From JAZNOQ01 sp045589215 (GTDB lineage Bacteria; Bacillota; Clostridia; Oscillospirales; CAG-272): a stretch of 28,381 bases of DNA. Both the position numbers and the translations under genes were made by a program. Location of the stretch: assembly GCA_045589215.1 (NCBI GenBank), contig JAZNOQ010000059.1, positions 1-28,381 of the forward strand, given 5' to 3'. The notes under the pieces are model-generated. The model did not search any database. It saw nothing but the letters and a program-made list of their open reading frames with translations, and had not been told where the DNA came from. Below, piece by piece: positions 6,968 through 15,430 of this stretch. Position 1 is the first letter of the stretch; every line of letters starts with the position of its first letter.

Positions 6968-9442
6968 CTAAGAGGCTGTGTTCTCCCAAAGGCGAACCAC
7001 CTCTTTGTCATATTCAAAAATCACACGTTCAAAAGCCACCTGCTCCATATCCGTATCTCCAAGCCGGAGTCTTTTGCGGTTCTCATCTCCGTACAGAAGC
7101 ACACCCCGTGTTCTCCCGTTCGGCACGGGAGGCGTGAAGGTCGCCTTCCGAATCGGTCCGCGCGATCCATAGATCAAAAATTCCGAATCCGCAGCAAGAG
7201 ACATAGCAATATCCTTGTATTCGCTTTCCTCGACCGACTGCGTAAAATAGACAAGTTTTTCCTTCCCCGAGAGCGTGAGTGAAAAGATCGGCTGAACCGA
7301 CCGTTCAAGATAAACGGCATCCGAAAGCATCATATCAAGCGAGTCTGTAACGGCAATCTCCTCTCCGCGTTCATAAAATCTGTAAGGGATCCCGTAATAC
7401 AGGAGCCGTTCAACGAGCCCCTCCATATAAAGCATTTCACGATCCGATACAGGGGTCGGAAGCAGCACCTCGCGCACGAGATTTGACCTGCAAAACAGCG
7501 GAACCGACGAAAGATGGCGGAATCGGTACTGCGTCAACACAACACGTGACCACTCGGTGCATCCGTTTCGCCCCGACTCGGTGACCGCCGCGGAATAGCT
7601 CGAATAATAACCCTCCGAAAGATCCACGAGCACCGCCGAGGTGCCGTCCGTCACCGTAAGAAGCTCGCCGCCCGATACCGAGATCACGCTGACGGGTAAT
7701 GTGTCGGCGGCGGCAAACGCCGAAAGGTGTACGAGGAGACAGCATACGTAAAAAATGGTCGCCACGGCAGGCGGCAATATGAACCACCGCGCCCGTATCT
7801 CGCGCGGCTTTTCGTCGTTCGTCTCGGGTGCTTTTTGCCCACTCCGTCTCCGAAATATCTTGCGAATGCGCAAAAAGAATTGCGGTGGCAAGCAAAGAAG
7901 CAGAACCGTCGGAAGGACGAAGACGAAAACGCAAACGCCGACAAAGGAATAGGAAAGTGACACCGTCGCGTTCGGGATCCGGGAGATCCCTCGTGCGACC
8001 GAAAGGATCCATCCGCCAATCACGCGGAGAAGCATTCCCGCAGCACTGCCGACGAGCACCACCCGTCCGAATAGCAAAAATACCAGCGACAAAACGAGAA
8101 AGGTCGGCATCAAGCAAACGGTCAGAAGGTTTGTCAGAACTCCGATCAGCGAAAATTCCCCGCCCGAAAGATACAAAACCGGCAGGATCGAAAAGCTCGC
8201 GATCAGTGAGATCCCGAAGGAGATCATAACGGCACGAAAAAGGCGCACAAATCCGTATCGAATTCCCGTTTTCTCGCGCTTCGGTGTGTAAAACCGCGCG
8301 TTCAGATGCGGCGCGAAAACGAGAAGCCCAAGCACCGATGCAAAGGACATCCAAAGTCCGACGCTCGCAATAGCAGACGGCATCACGAGAAGGACTACTG
8401 AAACCGAAAGAAACAGCGACGTAAAGACATCGGGGCTTCGCGAGAAAAATCCGAGTAACGCCGCAAAGCCGAGCATCAGACCCGCTCTGCACGCCGACAT
8501 CGAAAAGCCCGTCAAAAGAAGAAACGCGAAGATCGCAAGAAGTGTCAAAAGAGAGACCGCGCGGCGCGGAAGTCCACATCTTCGAAGGAGCAACGCCAAA
8601 CCGCCGATCAGAATGCTCATATGAAGTCCGCTGAGCGCAAGAAGATGCGAGATCCCCGCACGCCCGAAGTCACGAACGGTGCTTTCCGACAGACCCGTCC
8701 GATCTCCGAGTAGCACTGCCGACGCGAACGCTCCAACCTCTCCGCCGAGGCTCTCGGAAAGCCGAAAGGAAAGACGGTTCCGAAGCGTGCGTGCAAAGAA
8801 GGTGAGCCGATCCCACCGTGACGGCTCGCGGTCGTCCTCCGTGAGAAGGGTGATCTTTTCCGCGCTGTTTTCGCACAAAAGACCGATGAGACAACCATCC
8901 GCAATCGCGTACGCGGGGTACGCGTAGATCTCCGAGAGCGCACACCCTTCTGCCTCAAAAGCAATGCAGTCTCCGACTGCATATTCGCCTGCCGCATCTA
9001 TGACAAGGGCGGCGTCAAACGGTTCGGCTTCTTCCTGCTCTCCGATCGCCCGAACAGTCACCCGATACCGCGAAAATCCTGCCGAGGAGGATTCGCGCTC
9101 CTTGATTTTTGCCGTTACCGTGACGGTTTCCCCGATAAATTCTTGTGCAGGCGCGTAAAAATCGAAAAAATATCCTCCTGCGCGAAGGAGACCGAGCACC
9201 GTGAACAGCATCGCGATCGAAAGCGACACCAGCCTGATGCGAAGTCTTGGGATTCGCACCGCGAAAACGACAAAAACCGCACAGAGAAGGGCGGCAAGTA
9301 TGATGAACCCGAAAAAGACGGTGTACGAAAGCTTCGGGCTCACCGAAAGTATGTCCGAAACTGTAAGCGCATAAACCAAGAAAAACGAAAGAATGAGACA
9401 AAACAGCGATAGCGCAAACGGGCGCCTGCAAAATACTCCCAT
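6968..9442 (-). CDS. comEC: ComEC/Rec2-type DNA uptake channel protein with degenerate metallo-beta-lactamase domain
   Basis: Membrane protein of 824 residues. ComEC forms the channel that brings single-stranded DNA into the cytoplasm during natural transformation. Seen in order: N-terminal membrane helices (about 1-90), a soluble DUF4131/OB-like part (about 95-210), the Competence domain with the hallmark GISHLLALSGLHMSIL near residues 266-281 and many helices, then a C-terminal domain after a last helix near 560-580. That last domain corresponds to the metallo-beta-lactamase-like nuclease part, but the metal-binding THxHxDH signature is replaced by TQYRFRH (residues 637-643). The nuclease is therefore probably inactive. 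The gene follows the RluA-family gene by 25 bases; AGGAG lies about 12 bases before the ATG, slightly far. No other competence gene is in the window. Confidence 0.9.
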   Translation of the reverse strand: MGVFCRRPFALSLFCLILSFFLVYALTVSDILSVSPKLSYTVFFGFIILAALLCAVFVVFAVRIPRLRIRLVSLSIAMLFTVLGLLRAGGYFFDFYAPAQEFIGETVTVTAKIKERESSSAGFSRYRVTVRAIGEQEEAEPFDAALVIDAAGEYAVGDCIAFEAEGCALSEIYAYPAYAIADGCLIGLLCENSAEKITLLTEDDREPSRWDRLTFFARTLRNRLSFRLSESLGGEVGAFASAVLLGDRTGLSESTVRDFGRAGISHLLALSGLHMSILIGGLALLLRRCGLPRRAVSLLTLLAIFAFLLLTGFSMSACRAGLMLGFAALLGFFSRSPDVFTSLFLSVSVVLLVMPSAIASVGLWMSFASVLGLLVFAPHLNARFYTPKREKTGIRYGFVRLFRAVMISFGISLIASFSILPVLYLSGGEFSLIGVLTNLLTVCLMPTFLVLSLVFLLFGRVVLVGSAAGMLLRVIGGWILSVARGISRIPNATVSLSYSFVGVCVFVFVLPTVLLLCLPPQFFLRIRKIFRRRSGQKAPETNDEKPREIRARWFILPPAVATIFYVCCLLVHLSAFAAADTLPVSVISVSGGELLTVTDGTSAVLVDLSEGYYSSYSAAVTESGRNGCTEWSRVVLTQYRFRHLSSVPLFCRSNLVREVLLPTPVSDREMLYMEGLVERLLYYGIPYRFYERGEEIAVTDSLDMMLSDAVYLERSVQPIFSLTLSGKEKLVYFTQSVEESEYKDIAMSLAADSEFLIYGSRGPIRKATFTPPVPNGRTRGVLLYGDENRKRLRLGDTDMEQVAFERVIFEYDKEVVRLWENTAS

Positions 9443-9467
9443 CAGCTTCGACGTCTCCTATGTATGA

Positions 9468-10388
9468 TCAAAATATCTCCACGCCCGACACCGAAAGTCC
9501 AAGCGCTTCCATCGCAAAACGCATATCGCTCGGAAGGGGTGCCGTCACCGTCACACTGCGACCGTCCGACGGGTGCGGAAAGCTGACACATGCAGCGTGA
9601 AGCGCCTGCCGCCCGATCTGCTCCGATGCTTCTCCGTACAGATCATCTCCGACAAGTGGGCAGGAAAGGCTCGCAAAATGCACCCGAAGCTGGTGGGTGC
9701 GTCCCGTGCGCGGTTGGGCGCGGACAAGCGTTGCCCGTTCGTTTCCCATCACCGTCTCGTATTCGGTCAGCGCATACGCCGCGCCCTCCTCCTCAAGGCT
9801 GCACACCCGACGTGTGATGATGCTCCTATCGGTACGGCAAATATAGCCCTCGATCCGTCCGCTTTCGGGTAAAATCTTACCCGAAAGGAGTGCGAGATAG
9901 GTTTTTTCGATCCGCCTCTGTCGCATTGCTTCGTCAAGCCGCGCGGAGGCGATCTTGTTTTTTGCAACAAGCACGACACCGCTTGTATTGCGGTCGAGCC
10001 GACTTACGGGACGGAATACGAACGGAATGCCCTTTTCCTTGTAATGATACATAAGCGCATTCGCGAGGGTATCGTCAAGATGCCCGTGGGACGGGTGTGT
10101 CGGCATATTCGGCGGCTTGTTCACGAGGAGCACATCGTCGTCCTCGTAGAGAATATCGACGGGAAACATCGCAGGGATCGCGTGACCGAACTCCCGATCC
10201 CGATCCGAAAGCGACAGAACGTCTCCCGTGCGAAGCACGTATCGCACCGTAACGCGCTGACCGTTGACCACGATCCCGCGTTCATCGTTTTTGAGACAGG
10301 AGATCATTTTCACGGACAGTCCGAGCGTTGCCTTCAGATAACTGCGAAGCACCGTTCCGTCGTATTTTTCATCGACCGTAATTTCCAT
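9468..10388 (-). CDS. RluA-family ribosomal large-subunit pseudouridine synthase
   Basis: RNA-modifying enzyme of 306 residues that isomerises uridine to pseudouridine, most likely in 23S rRNA. Seen: an N-terminal S4-like RNA-binding region (about residues 10-60, with GIVVNGQRVTVRYVLRTGDVL), then the catalytic domain starting at DILYEDDDVLLVNKPPNMPTH. The active-site motif is SRLDRNTSG, with catalytic Asp132. PRTGRTHQLRVH is the later conserved segment. His is common before RLD; Ser here is a tolerated variant in this family as far as I know. ATG at 10388 has AGAGGAG six bases upstream. It is the first gene of a unit with its own extended -10 promoter and is followed by comEC. Which uridine is modified (RluC, RluD or YtzF-like specificity) cannot be read from the sequence. 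Confidence 0.93.
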   Translation of the reverse strand: MEITVDEKYDGTVLRSYLKATLGLSVKMISCLKNDERGIVVNGQRVTVRYVLRTGDVLSLSDRDREFGHAIPAMFPVDILYEDDDVLLVNKPPNMPTHPSHGHLDDTLANALMYHYKEKGIPFVFRPVSRLDRNTSGVVLVAKNKIASARLDEAMRQRRIEKTYLALLSGKILPESGRIEGYICRTDRSIITRRVCSLEEEGAAYALTEYETVMGNERATLVRAQPRTGRTHQLRVHFASLSCPLVGDDLYGEASEQIGRQALHAACVSFPHPSDGRSVTVTAPLPSDMRFAMEALGLSVSGVEIF

Positions 10389-10416
10389 TCGACGCTCCTC
10401 TCCAAATACTTAATTT

Positions 10417-10446
10417 ATTATAGCATACAAAAGCGTCCTTTTACAA
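10417..10446 (-). promoter_or_regulatory. Sigma-A promoter of the RluA-family gene / comEC unit
   Basis: On the minus strand TTGTAA (10441-10446), an 18-base spacer and a perfect TATAAT (10417-10422) are present, with TG one base before the -10 (extended -10). The distance from the -10 to the ATG at 10388 is about 28 bases, with the ribosome site between them, so the leader is short. Confidence 0.8.
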
Positions 10447-10480
10447 GTACCAAAGCGGATTTTTTTGAAATTTCTGCGAT

Positions 10481-10514
10481 AAAAATGAGCCAAACGCAAA
10501 ATGCGTTTGGCTCA
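10481..10514 (-). terminator. Intrinsic terminator after infB
   Basis: TGAGCCAAACGCA and TGCGTTTGGCTCA form a perfect 13-pair stem with a three-base loop. Minus-strand reading gives TTTTT directly after the stem. It starts about 25 bases past the infB stop, so the rimP-infB transcript ends here. Confidence 0.93.
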
Positions 10515-10538
10515 CCCATTCGTATATTTGACATTCTG

Positions 10539-13448
10539 TCACTTCTGCGGGATCTCTTCCATCACGAAGATCTCGAACACGTCATTCAGCTTCAGATCGG
10601 CGTAGCGCTCGAGCGTGATACCGCACTCGTAACCCTCGGCAACCTCGCGCACGTCGTCCTTGAAGCGGCGAAGCGATGCGATCTTATCCTCGGCAATCAC
10701 GATTCCGTCACGAACGACACGAACCTGTGCGTTACGCTGCACCTTACCGCTCTGTACGTACGAGCCCGCAACGTAACCAACGTTCGGAACGTGAATGAGC
10801 TGTCTGATTTCACACTGACCGATGATATTTTCGCGGAACTTCGGAGCAAGCATGCCCTTCATTGCCGCCTCAACCTCTTCGATGCACTCGTAGATGACAC
10901 GGTAGGTTCTGATCTCTACGCCCTGACGCTCTGCGGAGTCTGCCGCCATACGGTCGGGACGGACGTTAAAGCCGACCACGATCGCGTTAGACGCTGCCGC
11001 GAGAGTAACGTCGCCCTCGTTGATCGCGCCTGCCGCCGCGTGGATCACGCGCACGTGGACCTCCTCGTTCGAGAGCTTTTCAAGCGACTGCTTGACTGCC
11101 TCTGCCGAGCCGTTGACGTCTGCCTTGACGATGATATTCAGATCCTTGATGCCCTCGGAGATCTGCGAGAAAAGCTCGTTCAGGCTTGCGCGCGCATTTG
11201 CACGGAAGACCTCTTCCTTTGCCTTGTCGCGACGCTGCTCTGCAAGGGTACGTGCCATTCTTTCGTCCTCGACCGCCTGAAAATCGTCACCTGCGGTGGG
11301 AACCTCTGCAAGACCGATGATCTCAACGGGAACCGAGGGTCCTGCCGTCTTGAGCGCACGGCCCTTGTGGTCTGTCATCGCACGGACACGGCCAACAGCC
11401 GTACCTGCGATCACGATGTCCCCGCGGTTCAGCGTACCGTTCTGTACGAGAACGGTCGCAACGGGACCGCGTCCGCGATCGAGCTTCGCCTCGATGATAA
11501 CGCCCTTTGCACGGCGATTCGGATTTGCCTTCAGCTCCTTGATCTCCGCAACGAGCAGAACGGCCTCAAGCAGCTCTTCGATGCCCATACCTGTCTTTGC
11601 GGAAACGGGCACGCACTGAACGTCGCCGCCCCATTCCTCGGGAACGAGGCTGTACTTCGTCAGCTCCTGCTTGATATGATCGGGATTTGCTCCCGGCTTA
11701 TCCATCTTGTTGATGGCAACGACAATATCGATATTTGCCGCCTTCGCGTGGTTGATCGCCTCGACGGTCTGGGGCATGATGCCGTCATCCGCCGCAACGA
11801 CGAGGATCGCGATATCGGTCGACTGTGCGCCTCTCGCACGCATTGCGGTAAACGCCTCGTGACCGGGGGTATCGAGGAAGGTGATATCCTGATCCTGAAC
11901 CTTCACACGGTATGCACCGATCGCCTGCGTAATGCCGCCTGCCTCACCCGCAGTAACATGGGTGTGACGGATCGCATCAAGCAGCGAGGTCTTACCGTGG
12001 TCAACGTGACCCATAACGCACACAACGGGTGCTCTCGTCACGAGCTGATCCGCAGTATCCTCATGCTCATCAAACAGCTTCTCCTCGATCGTTACAACGA
12101 CCTCCTTCGAAACCGATACACCGAATTCCAGCGCCACCAGCTCTGCGGTGTCATAATCGATGGTCTGGTTGACCGTTGCCATCTGACCGAGCATCATCAG
12201 CTTCTTCACGACCTCAACTGCCGTGACGTGCATACGGGATGCAAGCTCGCCCACAACGATCGCCTCGGGGAGCGTGATCGATTCCGGGGGCTTCACAACG
12301 ATCGGCTGCTTCTTATGAACCTGCGGACGATTGTTCTTCTGTGACATCTGGCCGCGGTTGTTCTGATTCTGCTTCTTCAACTTCTGATTCGTCGGGCGAT
12401 TCTCGCTGACCGAATCGGGCACGAAGTTATCAAGTCTCTCATCATACTTCGAAAGATTGACCTCTACCGAACGGGTATCGACCACACGGGTCGCGCCCTT
12501 CTGCTTCTGATCGCTTCCCTTCGCGGTCTGTCCGCGAACGATCGCCTGCGGCTGGAATTTTTCACGAGGCGTGTTCGGGATCGATCCGCCCTTATCGTCA
12601 TAGCCGCCTCCGCGGTTCTGGTCAAAGCGCGGACGGTTGCCCGTTCCGCTTCCACCCGTGGGACGTCCGCCGAACTGCGTCGGGCGACCTCCCTGCTGTC
12701 CGCCCATCGGTCTTGCCCCGGGGGCAGCTCCTCCTTGACGGAAGCCTCCCGCAGGATTCTGACCGGGACGCGCATTATTACCGTACTTCTGAGTATTCTG
12801 AGCGCCGAAACGCGATCCGCCGTTCGGAACGCCGTTTCGATCCTGCACAGGGCTCGATTTAACGGGATTCTGCTGTGCGGCAGCTGCCGCCATAACACCG
12901 GGACGAGTCTTATCCTTCGACTGCGGGCGAGCAGGCTGAGACACGGGTGCCTCCGCCTTTTCTACCTTCTGCTCGGGCTTGTTTTCAGCGACCTTCGGTG
13001 CCTCTTCGGGCTTTTCGACCTTTTCGGTCTTTGCAGCCTTCTCGACCTTCGGTGCCTCTTCAGACTTTTCTGCCTTTGCAGACTCCTTCGGCATATCCGC
13101 CTTTTCGGTCTTCGGTGCCGATTCCTTCACGGGCTTCTCGGATACCGCTTCCGCAGGCTTTTCTGCGGGAGCCGAGACCTCTGCAGGCTTCTCTTCCTTC
13201 TTCTCTTCCTTTTTCTCGACGGGCTTTCTCGACGGGATATAGGTCACGCCATCGATATAGTCCTCAATATTCTGCACCTGATGCGCAGTTGTAAGAGCCT
13301 CCATCAAGAGATCAAACTCTGCAGGCTCAAGGGTCTTTTGGGTCTTGACCTCAACACCCTTCTCAGCAAGGATATCGGAGAGCGCCTTGCTCTTCATACC
13401 GAGATCCTTTGCAAGCTGGTTTACTTTGAATTGCGGATTCAATGCCAT
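10539..13448 (-). CDS. infB: Translation initiation factor IF-2
   Basis: GTPase that places initiator tRNA on the 30S subunit and drives subunit joining; 969 residues, long for the family because of its linker. Seen: an IF2_N-like domain at residues 1-60 (FKVNQLAKDLGMKSKALSDI). Then a low-complexity linker follows: Pro/Glu/Lys/Ala-rich (about 70-190) and then Gly/Gln/Asn/Arg-rich (about 190-300). A second IF2_N-like segment lies near 385-440, the GTPase has P-loop GHVDHGKT at 480-487, DTPGHEAF and NKMD, and the beta-barrel and C-terminal tRNA-binding domains follow. An in-frame TGA sits two codons before the ATG at 13448, so translation cannot start further upstream. The ribosome site is weak (GGGGC about 15 bases away). 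It is last in the rimP-nusA-ylxR-ylxQ-infB operon, directly before a terminator. Confidence 0.97.
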   Translation of the reverse strand: MALNPQFKVNQLAKDLGMKSKALSDILAEKGVEVKTQKTLEPAEFDLLMEALTTAHQVQNIEDYIDGVTYIPSRKPVEKKEEKKEEKPAEVSAPAEKPAEAVSEKPVKESAPKTEKADMPKESAKAEKSEEAPKVEKAAKTEKVEKPEEAPKVAENKPEQKVEKAEAPVSQPARPQSKDKTRPGVMAAAAAQQNPVKSSPVQDRNGVPNGGSRFGAQNTQKYGNNARPGQNPAGGFRQGGAAPGARPMGGQQGGRPTQFGGRPTGGSGTGNRPRFDQNRGGGYDDKGGSIPNTPREKFQPQAIVRGQTAKGSDQKQKGATRVVDTRSVEVNLSKYDERLDNFVPDSVSENRPTNQKLKKQNQNNRGQMSQKNNRPQVHKKQPIVVKPPESITLPEAIVVGELASRMHVTAVEVVKKLMMLGQMATVNQTIDYDTAELVALEFGVSVSKEVVVTIEEKLFDEHEDTADQLVTRAPVVCVMGHVDHGKTSLLDAIRHTHVTAGEAGGITQAIGAYRVKVQDQDITFLDTPGHEAFTAMRARGAQSTDIAILVVAADDGIMPQTVEAINHAKAANIDIVVAINKMDKPGANPDHIKQELTKYSLVPEEWGGDVQCVPVSAKTGMGIEELLEAVLLVAEIKELKANPNRRAKGVIIEAKLDRGRGPVATVLVQNGTLNRGDIVIAGTAVGRVRAMTDHKGRALKTAGPSVPVEIIGLAEVPTAGDDFQAVEDERMARTLAEQRRDKAKEEVFRANARASLNELFSQISEGIKDLNIIVKADVNGSAEAVKQSLEKLSNEEVHVRVIHAAAGAINEGDVTLAAASNAIVVGFNVRPDRMAADSAERQGVEIRTYRVIYECIEEVEAAMKGMLAPKFRENIIGQCEIRQLIHVPNVGYVAGSYVQSGKVQRNAQVRVVRDGIVIAEDKIASLRRFKDDVREVAEGYECGITLERYADLKLNDVFEIFVMEEIPQK

Positions 13449-13628
13449 ATGTCACACTTTTTCGCCCCGGAACGGCCGTGGGCGTCCTTTCTTTCAGGAA
13501 ATCGTTTGTTCCATACCGTGAATCCGTCCGAATCCACAATATGTTTGGTTCGATGCGAAGCCTTTGCTGCCTCGCGCTGTCATTCTCTTCGTCTGTCTGA
13601 ATTTTTAGAATTTTTACTGAAAAAGCCG
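13449..13628 (-). other. Untranslated ylxQ-infB spacer
   Basis: A 180-base gap in an otherwise tight operon. It contains a perfect tandem 9-base repeat (GAATTTTTA twice, plus strand 13599-13616). It also contains a near direct repeat GGATTC-GGAC-GGATTC on the minus strand, and a 29-codon ATG frame with no convincing support. I see no clear promoter, terminator or conserved leader. Separate control of infB from this gap is possible but unsupported. Confidence 0.4.
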
Positions 13629-13994
13629 TCAGCTCTTTCGGGGGAGATACTTTTCCATTGCACGGACAATGCCGCTGTCGGTGATCCCCACCGCGGCAAC
13701 AGATCCGTTTCGCTTGCCGAATGCCCCCGCGAGTCCCGCGCAATCCGTTTTGACACGATAAAGCGGAACACCGTAATACGAGGTCTTATCGGTAAGGCGT
13801 TTGTGCGTATTGTCCGACGTATCCGATGCCTCAAGCACGAGCTTCACCTGTCCCGCCCGAAGGGCGTCACAGATCTGATCGGTACCGATCACGGTCCTTC
13901 TTGCCCGCGCGGCAAGTCCTGCAGTCGAAAGAAGCCGCGCTTCGCGCTCTTCCTCGGTGAGGGTGTCCTTCGGAGCATCACTCGTTTTCTTCAT
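13629..13994 (-). CDS. ylxQ: L7Ae/L30e-family RNA-binding protein YlxQ
   Basis: Small protein of 121 residues related to ribosomal L7Ae/YbxF proteins, which bind kink-turn RNA. Seen: GLAARARRTVIGTDQICDAL, then KLVLEASDTSDNTHKRL, the conserved L7Ae-fold segments. The C-terminal part contains YGVPLYRV and GAFGKRNGSVAAVGI. The open frame reaches TTG at 14003, but I choose ATG at 13994. AGGAG lies about 10 bases before the ATG, while only one base would separate it from the TTG. The gene overlaps the end of ylxR by 17 bases, which suggests coupling. It lies in the classic nusA-ylxR-ylxQ-infB order of Bacillota. The precise cellular role is not established; ribosome or rRNA association is the family expectation. 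Confidence 0.9.
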   Translation of the reverse strand: MKKTSDAPKDTLTEEEREARLLSTAGLAARARRTVIGTDQICDALRAGQVKLVLEASDTSDNTHKRLTDKTSYYGVPLYRVKTDCAGLAGAFGKRNGSVAAVGITDSGIVRAMEKYLPRKS

Positions 13995-14262
13995 AAGAGG
14001 CAAGCTCCTTTTCCATTTCTTCCCAAACGGCGTCGGGGATCTCGCACGCGAGACTGTGGGAAATGCGGCGGTTCTTACGCGCCTTCCTCAGGCATTCCGC
14101 ACTTTTGCAGATATACGCACCGCGTCCGGGCTTGCGTCCCTTAAAATCAAGGGATACACCGCCCTCGGGATCACGCACGACACGGAGCAGCTCTAATTTC
14201 GGCGCGTGTCTGTTACAGCCGAGGCACTGGCGTTCGGGGATCTTTCGTTTCTTCTGTTCCAT
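13978..14262 (-). CDS. ylxR: YlxR family protein (DUF448), nucleic-acid binding
   Basis: Basic protein of 94 residues. Seen: RKIPERQCLGCNRHAPKLEL near the N-terminus, and later GRKPGRGAYICKSAECLRKA, the two conserved blocks of DUF448/YlxR. These include the CxGC and GRGAYxC cysteines. Proteins of this family are small RNA- or nucleoid-binding factors, and regulatory roles have been proposed in Bacillota; nothing here shows a specific target. ATG at 14262 has GGAAGGAG upstream with good spacing. The gene is 51 bases from nusA and overlaps ylxQ. The C-terminal tail is acidic (EEMEKELASYEENE), which is not part of the conserved core. Confidence 0.93.
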   Translation of the reverse strand: MEQKKRKIPERQCLGCNRHAPKLELLRVVRDPEGGVSLDFKGRKPGRGAYICKSAECLRKARKNRRISHSLACEIPDAVWEEMEKELASYEENE

Positions 14263-14313
14263 TTCCCGTCTCCTTCCAATCAGGTTCTCCTTTGCTCTTT
14301 ACAAGAAAGAAGC

Positions 14314-15339
14314 TCAGTCTGCCTTGATGTCGATCTTAATGCCCGTCAGACGAGCCGCAAGGCGGGCGTTCTGCCCTTCCTTACCGATGGCGAGCGAAAG
14401 CTGATCGGCATCGACCTGCACACGGCAGGAGCGCTCGGTCAGCATCGTGACCGAATTGACGGTTGCGGGAGAGAGCGCCGAAATGACGTACTCCTCGGGA
14501 TTTTCGGAATATTTGATAACGTCGATCTTTTCACCGCCAAGCTCTTCAACAATGTTGTTGATACGTACGCCGTGATTACCGATACAAGCACCGATCGCGT
14601 CGACGCTCTCGTCACGGGAATATACCGCGATCTTGGTTCTCGAGCCCGCCTCACGCGAAACGCCCTTCACGAGAACGGTTCCGTCCGCGATCTCGGGGAT
14701 CTCAAGCTCAAAAAGTCTGCGAACAAGTCCGGGGTGGATACGCGAAAGGGTTACGAGCGGACCTCTCTGCTCCTTGTTGACCTCCATAACGAAGACCTTG
14801 ATCTGATCTCCGACGTAGAAGGTCTCACCGGCGATCTGCTCCTCGTAGCGAAGAACTGCGCGTCCGTTGCCCGTTTCAAGCACGACGTCACCGTTCACGG
14901 GATCGATCTTGCTGACCGTTGCCGTGATGATCTCCTCGCGCTTGCTTTCATACGCTTCCTGCGCCGCCTTGCGCTCACCCTCGCGGATGCCCTGGATGAT
15001 GACCGACTTTGCCGCCGCCGCGGAAAGGCGTCTCAGGTTCTTCGTCTTGACCTCGTTTTCGAGAACCTTGCCGACGACGTTGCGCTTGCTGAGCAGCTTC
15101 GCCTCCTCAAGCGATATCTCGCAAAGGGGGTCGGTGACCTCCTCCACGACGGTCTTTTGGAGATATACCTTGAGGTCCTCCTTCTGAGGATCAAAGGCAA
15201 CGCGGATCATTGCAGTCGCGCCGTACTCCTTACGGAGAGCCGACTCAAGTGCCGCCGTGATCTTCTCCAGCATATAGTCCTTGGGGATTCCCTTTTCCCG
15301 CTCAAGCGCATCAAGCGCCGCGAAAAATTCCTTGTTCAT
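14314..15339 (-). CDS. nusA: Transcription termination/antitermination factor NusA
   Basis: RNA polymerase-binding factor, 341 residues, that stimulates pausing and intrinsic termination. This is the short Gram-positive form, without the C-terminal acidic repeats of proteobacteria. Seen: an N-terminal polymerase-binding domain (about 1-125, MNKEFFAALDALEREKGIPK), an S1 domain (about 130-200), the LSRIHPGLVRRLFELEIPEI hallmark, and two KH domains. The KH domains contain IGACIGNHGVRINNIVEEL with GGEKIDVI, and AIGKEGQNARLAARLTG close to the C-terminus. GAAAGGA lies about 10 bases before ATG 15339, and a small hairpin precedes it. It is second in the rimP operon, whose leader contains a terminator-like hairpin that could be its own target. 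Confidence 0.97.
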   Translation of the reverse strand: MNKEFFAALDALEREKGIPKDYMLEKITAALESALRKEYGATAMIRVAFDPQKEDLKVYLQKTVVEEVTDPLCEISLEEAKLLSKRNVVGKVLENEVKTKNLRRLSAAAAKSVIIQGIREGERKAAQEAYESKREEIITATVSKIDPVNGDVVLETGNGRAVLRYEEQIAGETFYVGDQIKVFVMEVNKEQRGPLVTLSRIHPGLVRRLFELEIPEIADGTVLVKGVSREAGSRTKIAVYSRDESVDAIGACIGNHGVRINNIVEELGGEKIDVIKYSENPEEYVISALSPATVNSVTMLTERSCRVQVDADQLSLAIGKEGQNARLAARLTGIKIDIKAD

Positions 15340-15358
15340 AACTTCAAAATTCCTTTCA

Positions 15359-15406
15359 TTGCGGAGTTTCCCGCAAAAATACGTCTATGTGCTCGGCAAT
15401 AGCCGA
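15359..15406 (-). other. Two small hairpins in the rimP-nusA spacer
   Basis: TTGCGG-AGTTTC-CCGCAA (15359-15376) lies just upstream of the nusA ribosome site, and TCGGC-AATA-GCCGA (15393-15406) lies just beyond the rimP stop. Stems are only five to six pairs and neither has a T run directly after it, so they are not strong terminators. They may affect processing or translation of nusA; the function is not shown. Confidence 0.35.
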
Positions 15407-15430
15407 TCATTTCAGTGTCGTGCCGTGCGT

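Noticed and set aside
6958..7017. Longer DUF3810 protein starting at 7017
   Set aside because: It would overlap comEC by 50 bases and lacks a ribosome site, while ATG 6957 has AGGGAG at good spacing overlapping the comEC stop.
7437..8579. 380-codon minus-strand frame overlapping comEC in another frame
   Set aside because: The comEC frame carries the Competence motif and membrane helices; the alternative frame is rich in Arg and Cys and shows no family signature.
10044..12344. 766-codon open frame on the plus strand
   Set aside because: It lies entirely antisense to infB and the RluA-family gene, has no recognisable domain, and its composition (His, Arg, Cys and Asp rich) is typical of a shadow frame of GC-rich codons.
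12735..15402. Plus-strand open frames of 469 and 398 codons
   Set aside because: They are antisense to infB, ylxQ, ylxR and nusA, whose protein motifs are unmistakable; no ribosome site or domain supports the antisense frames.
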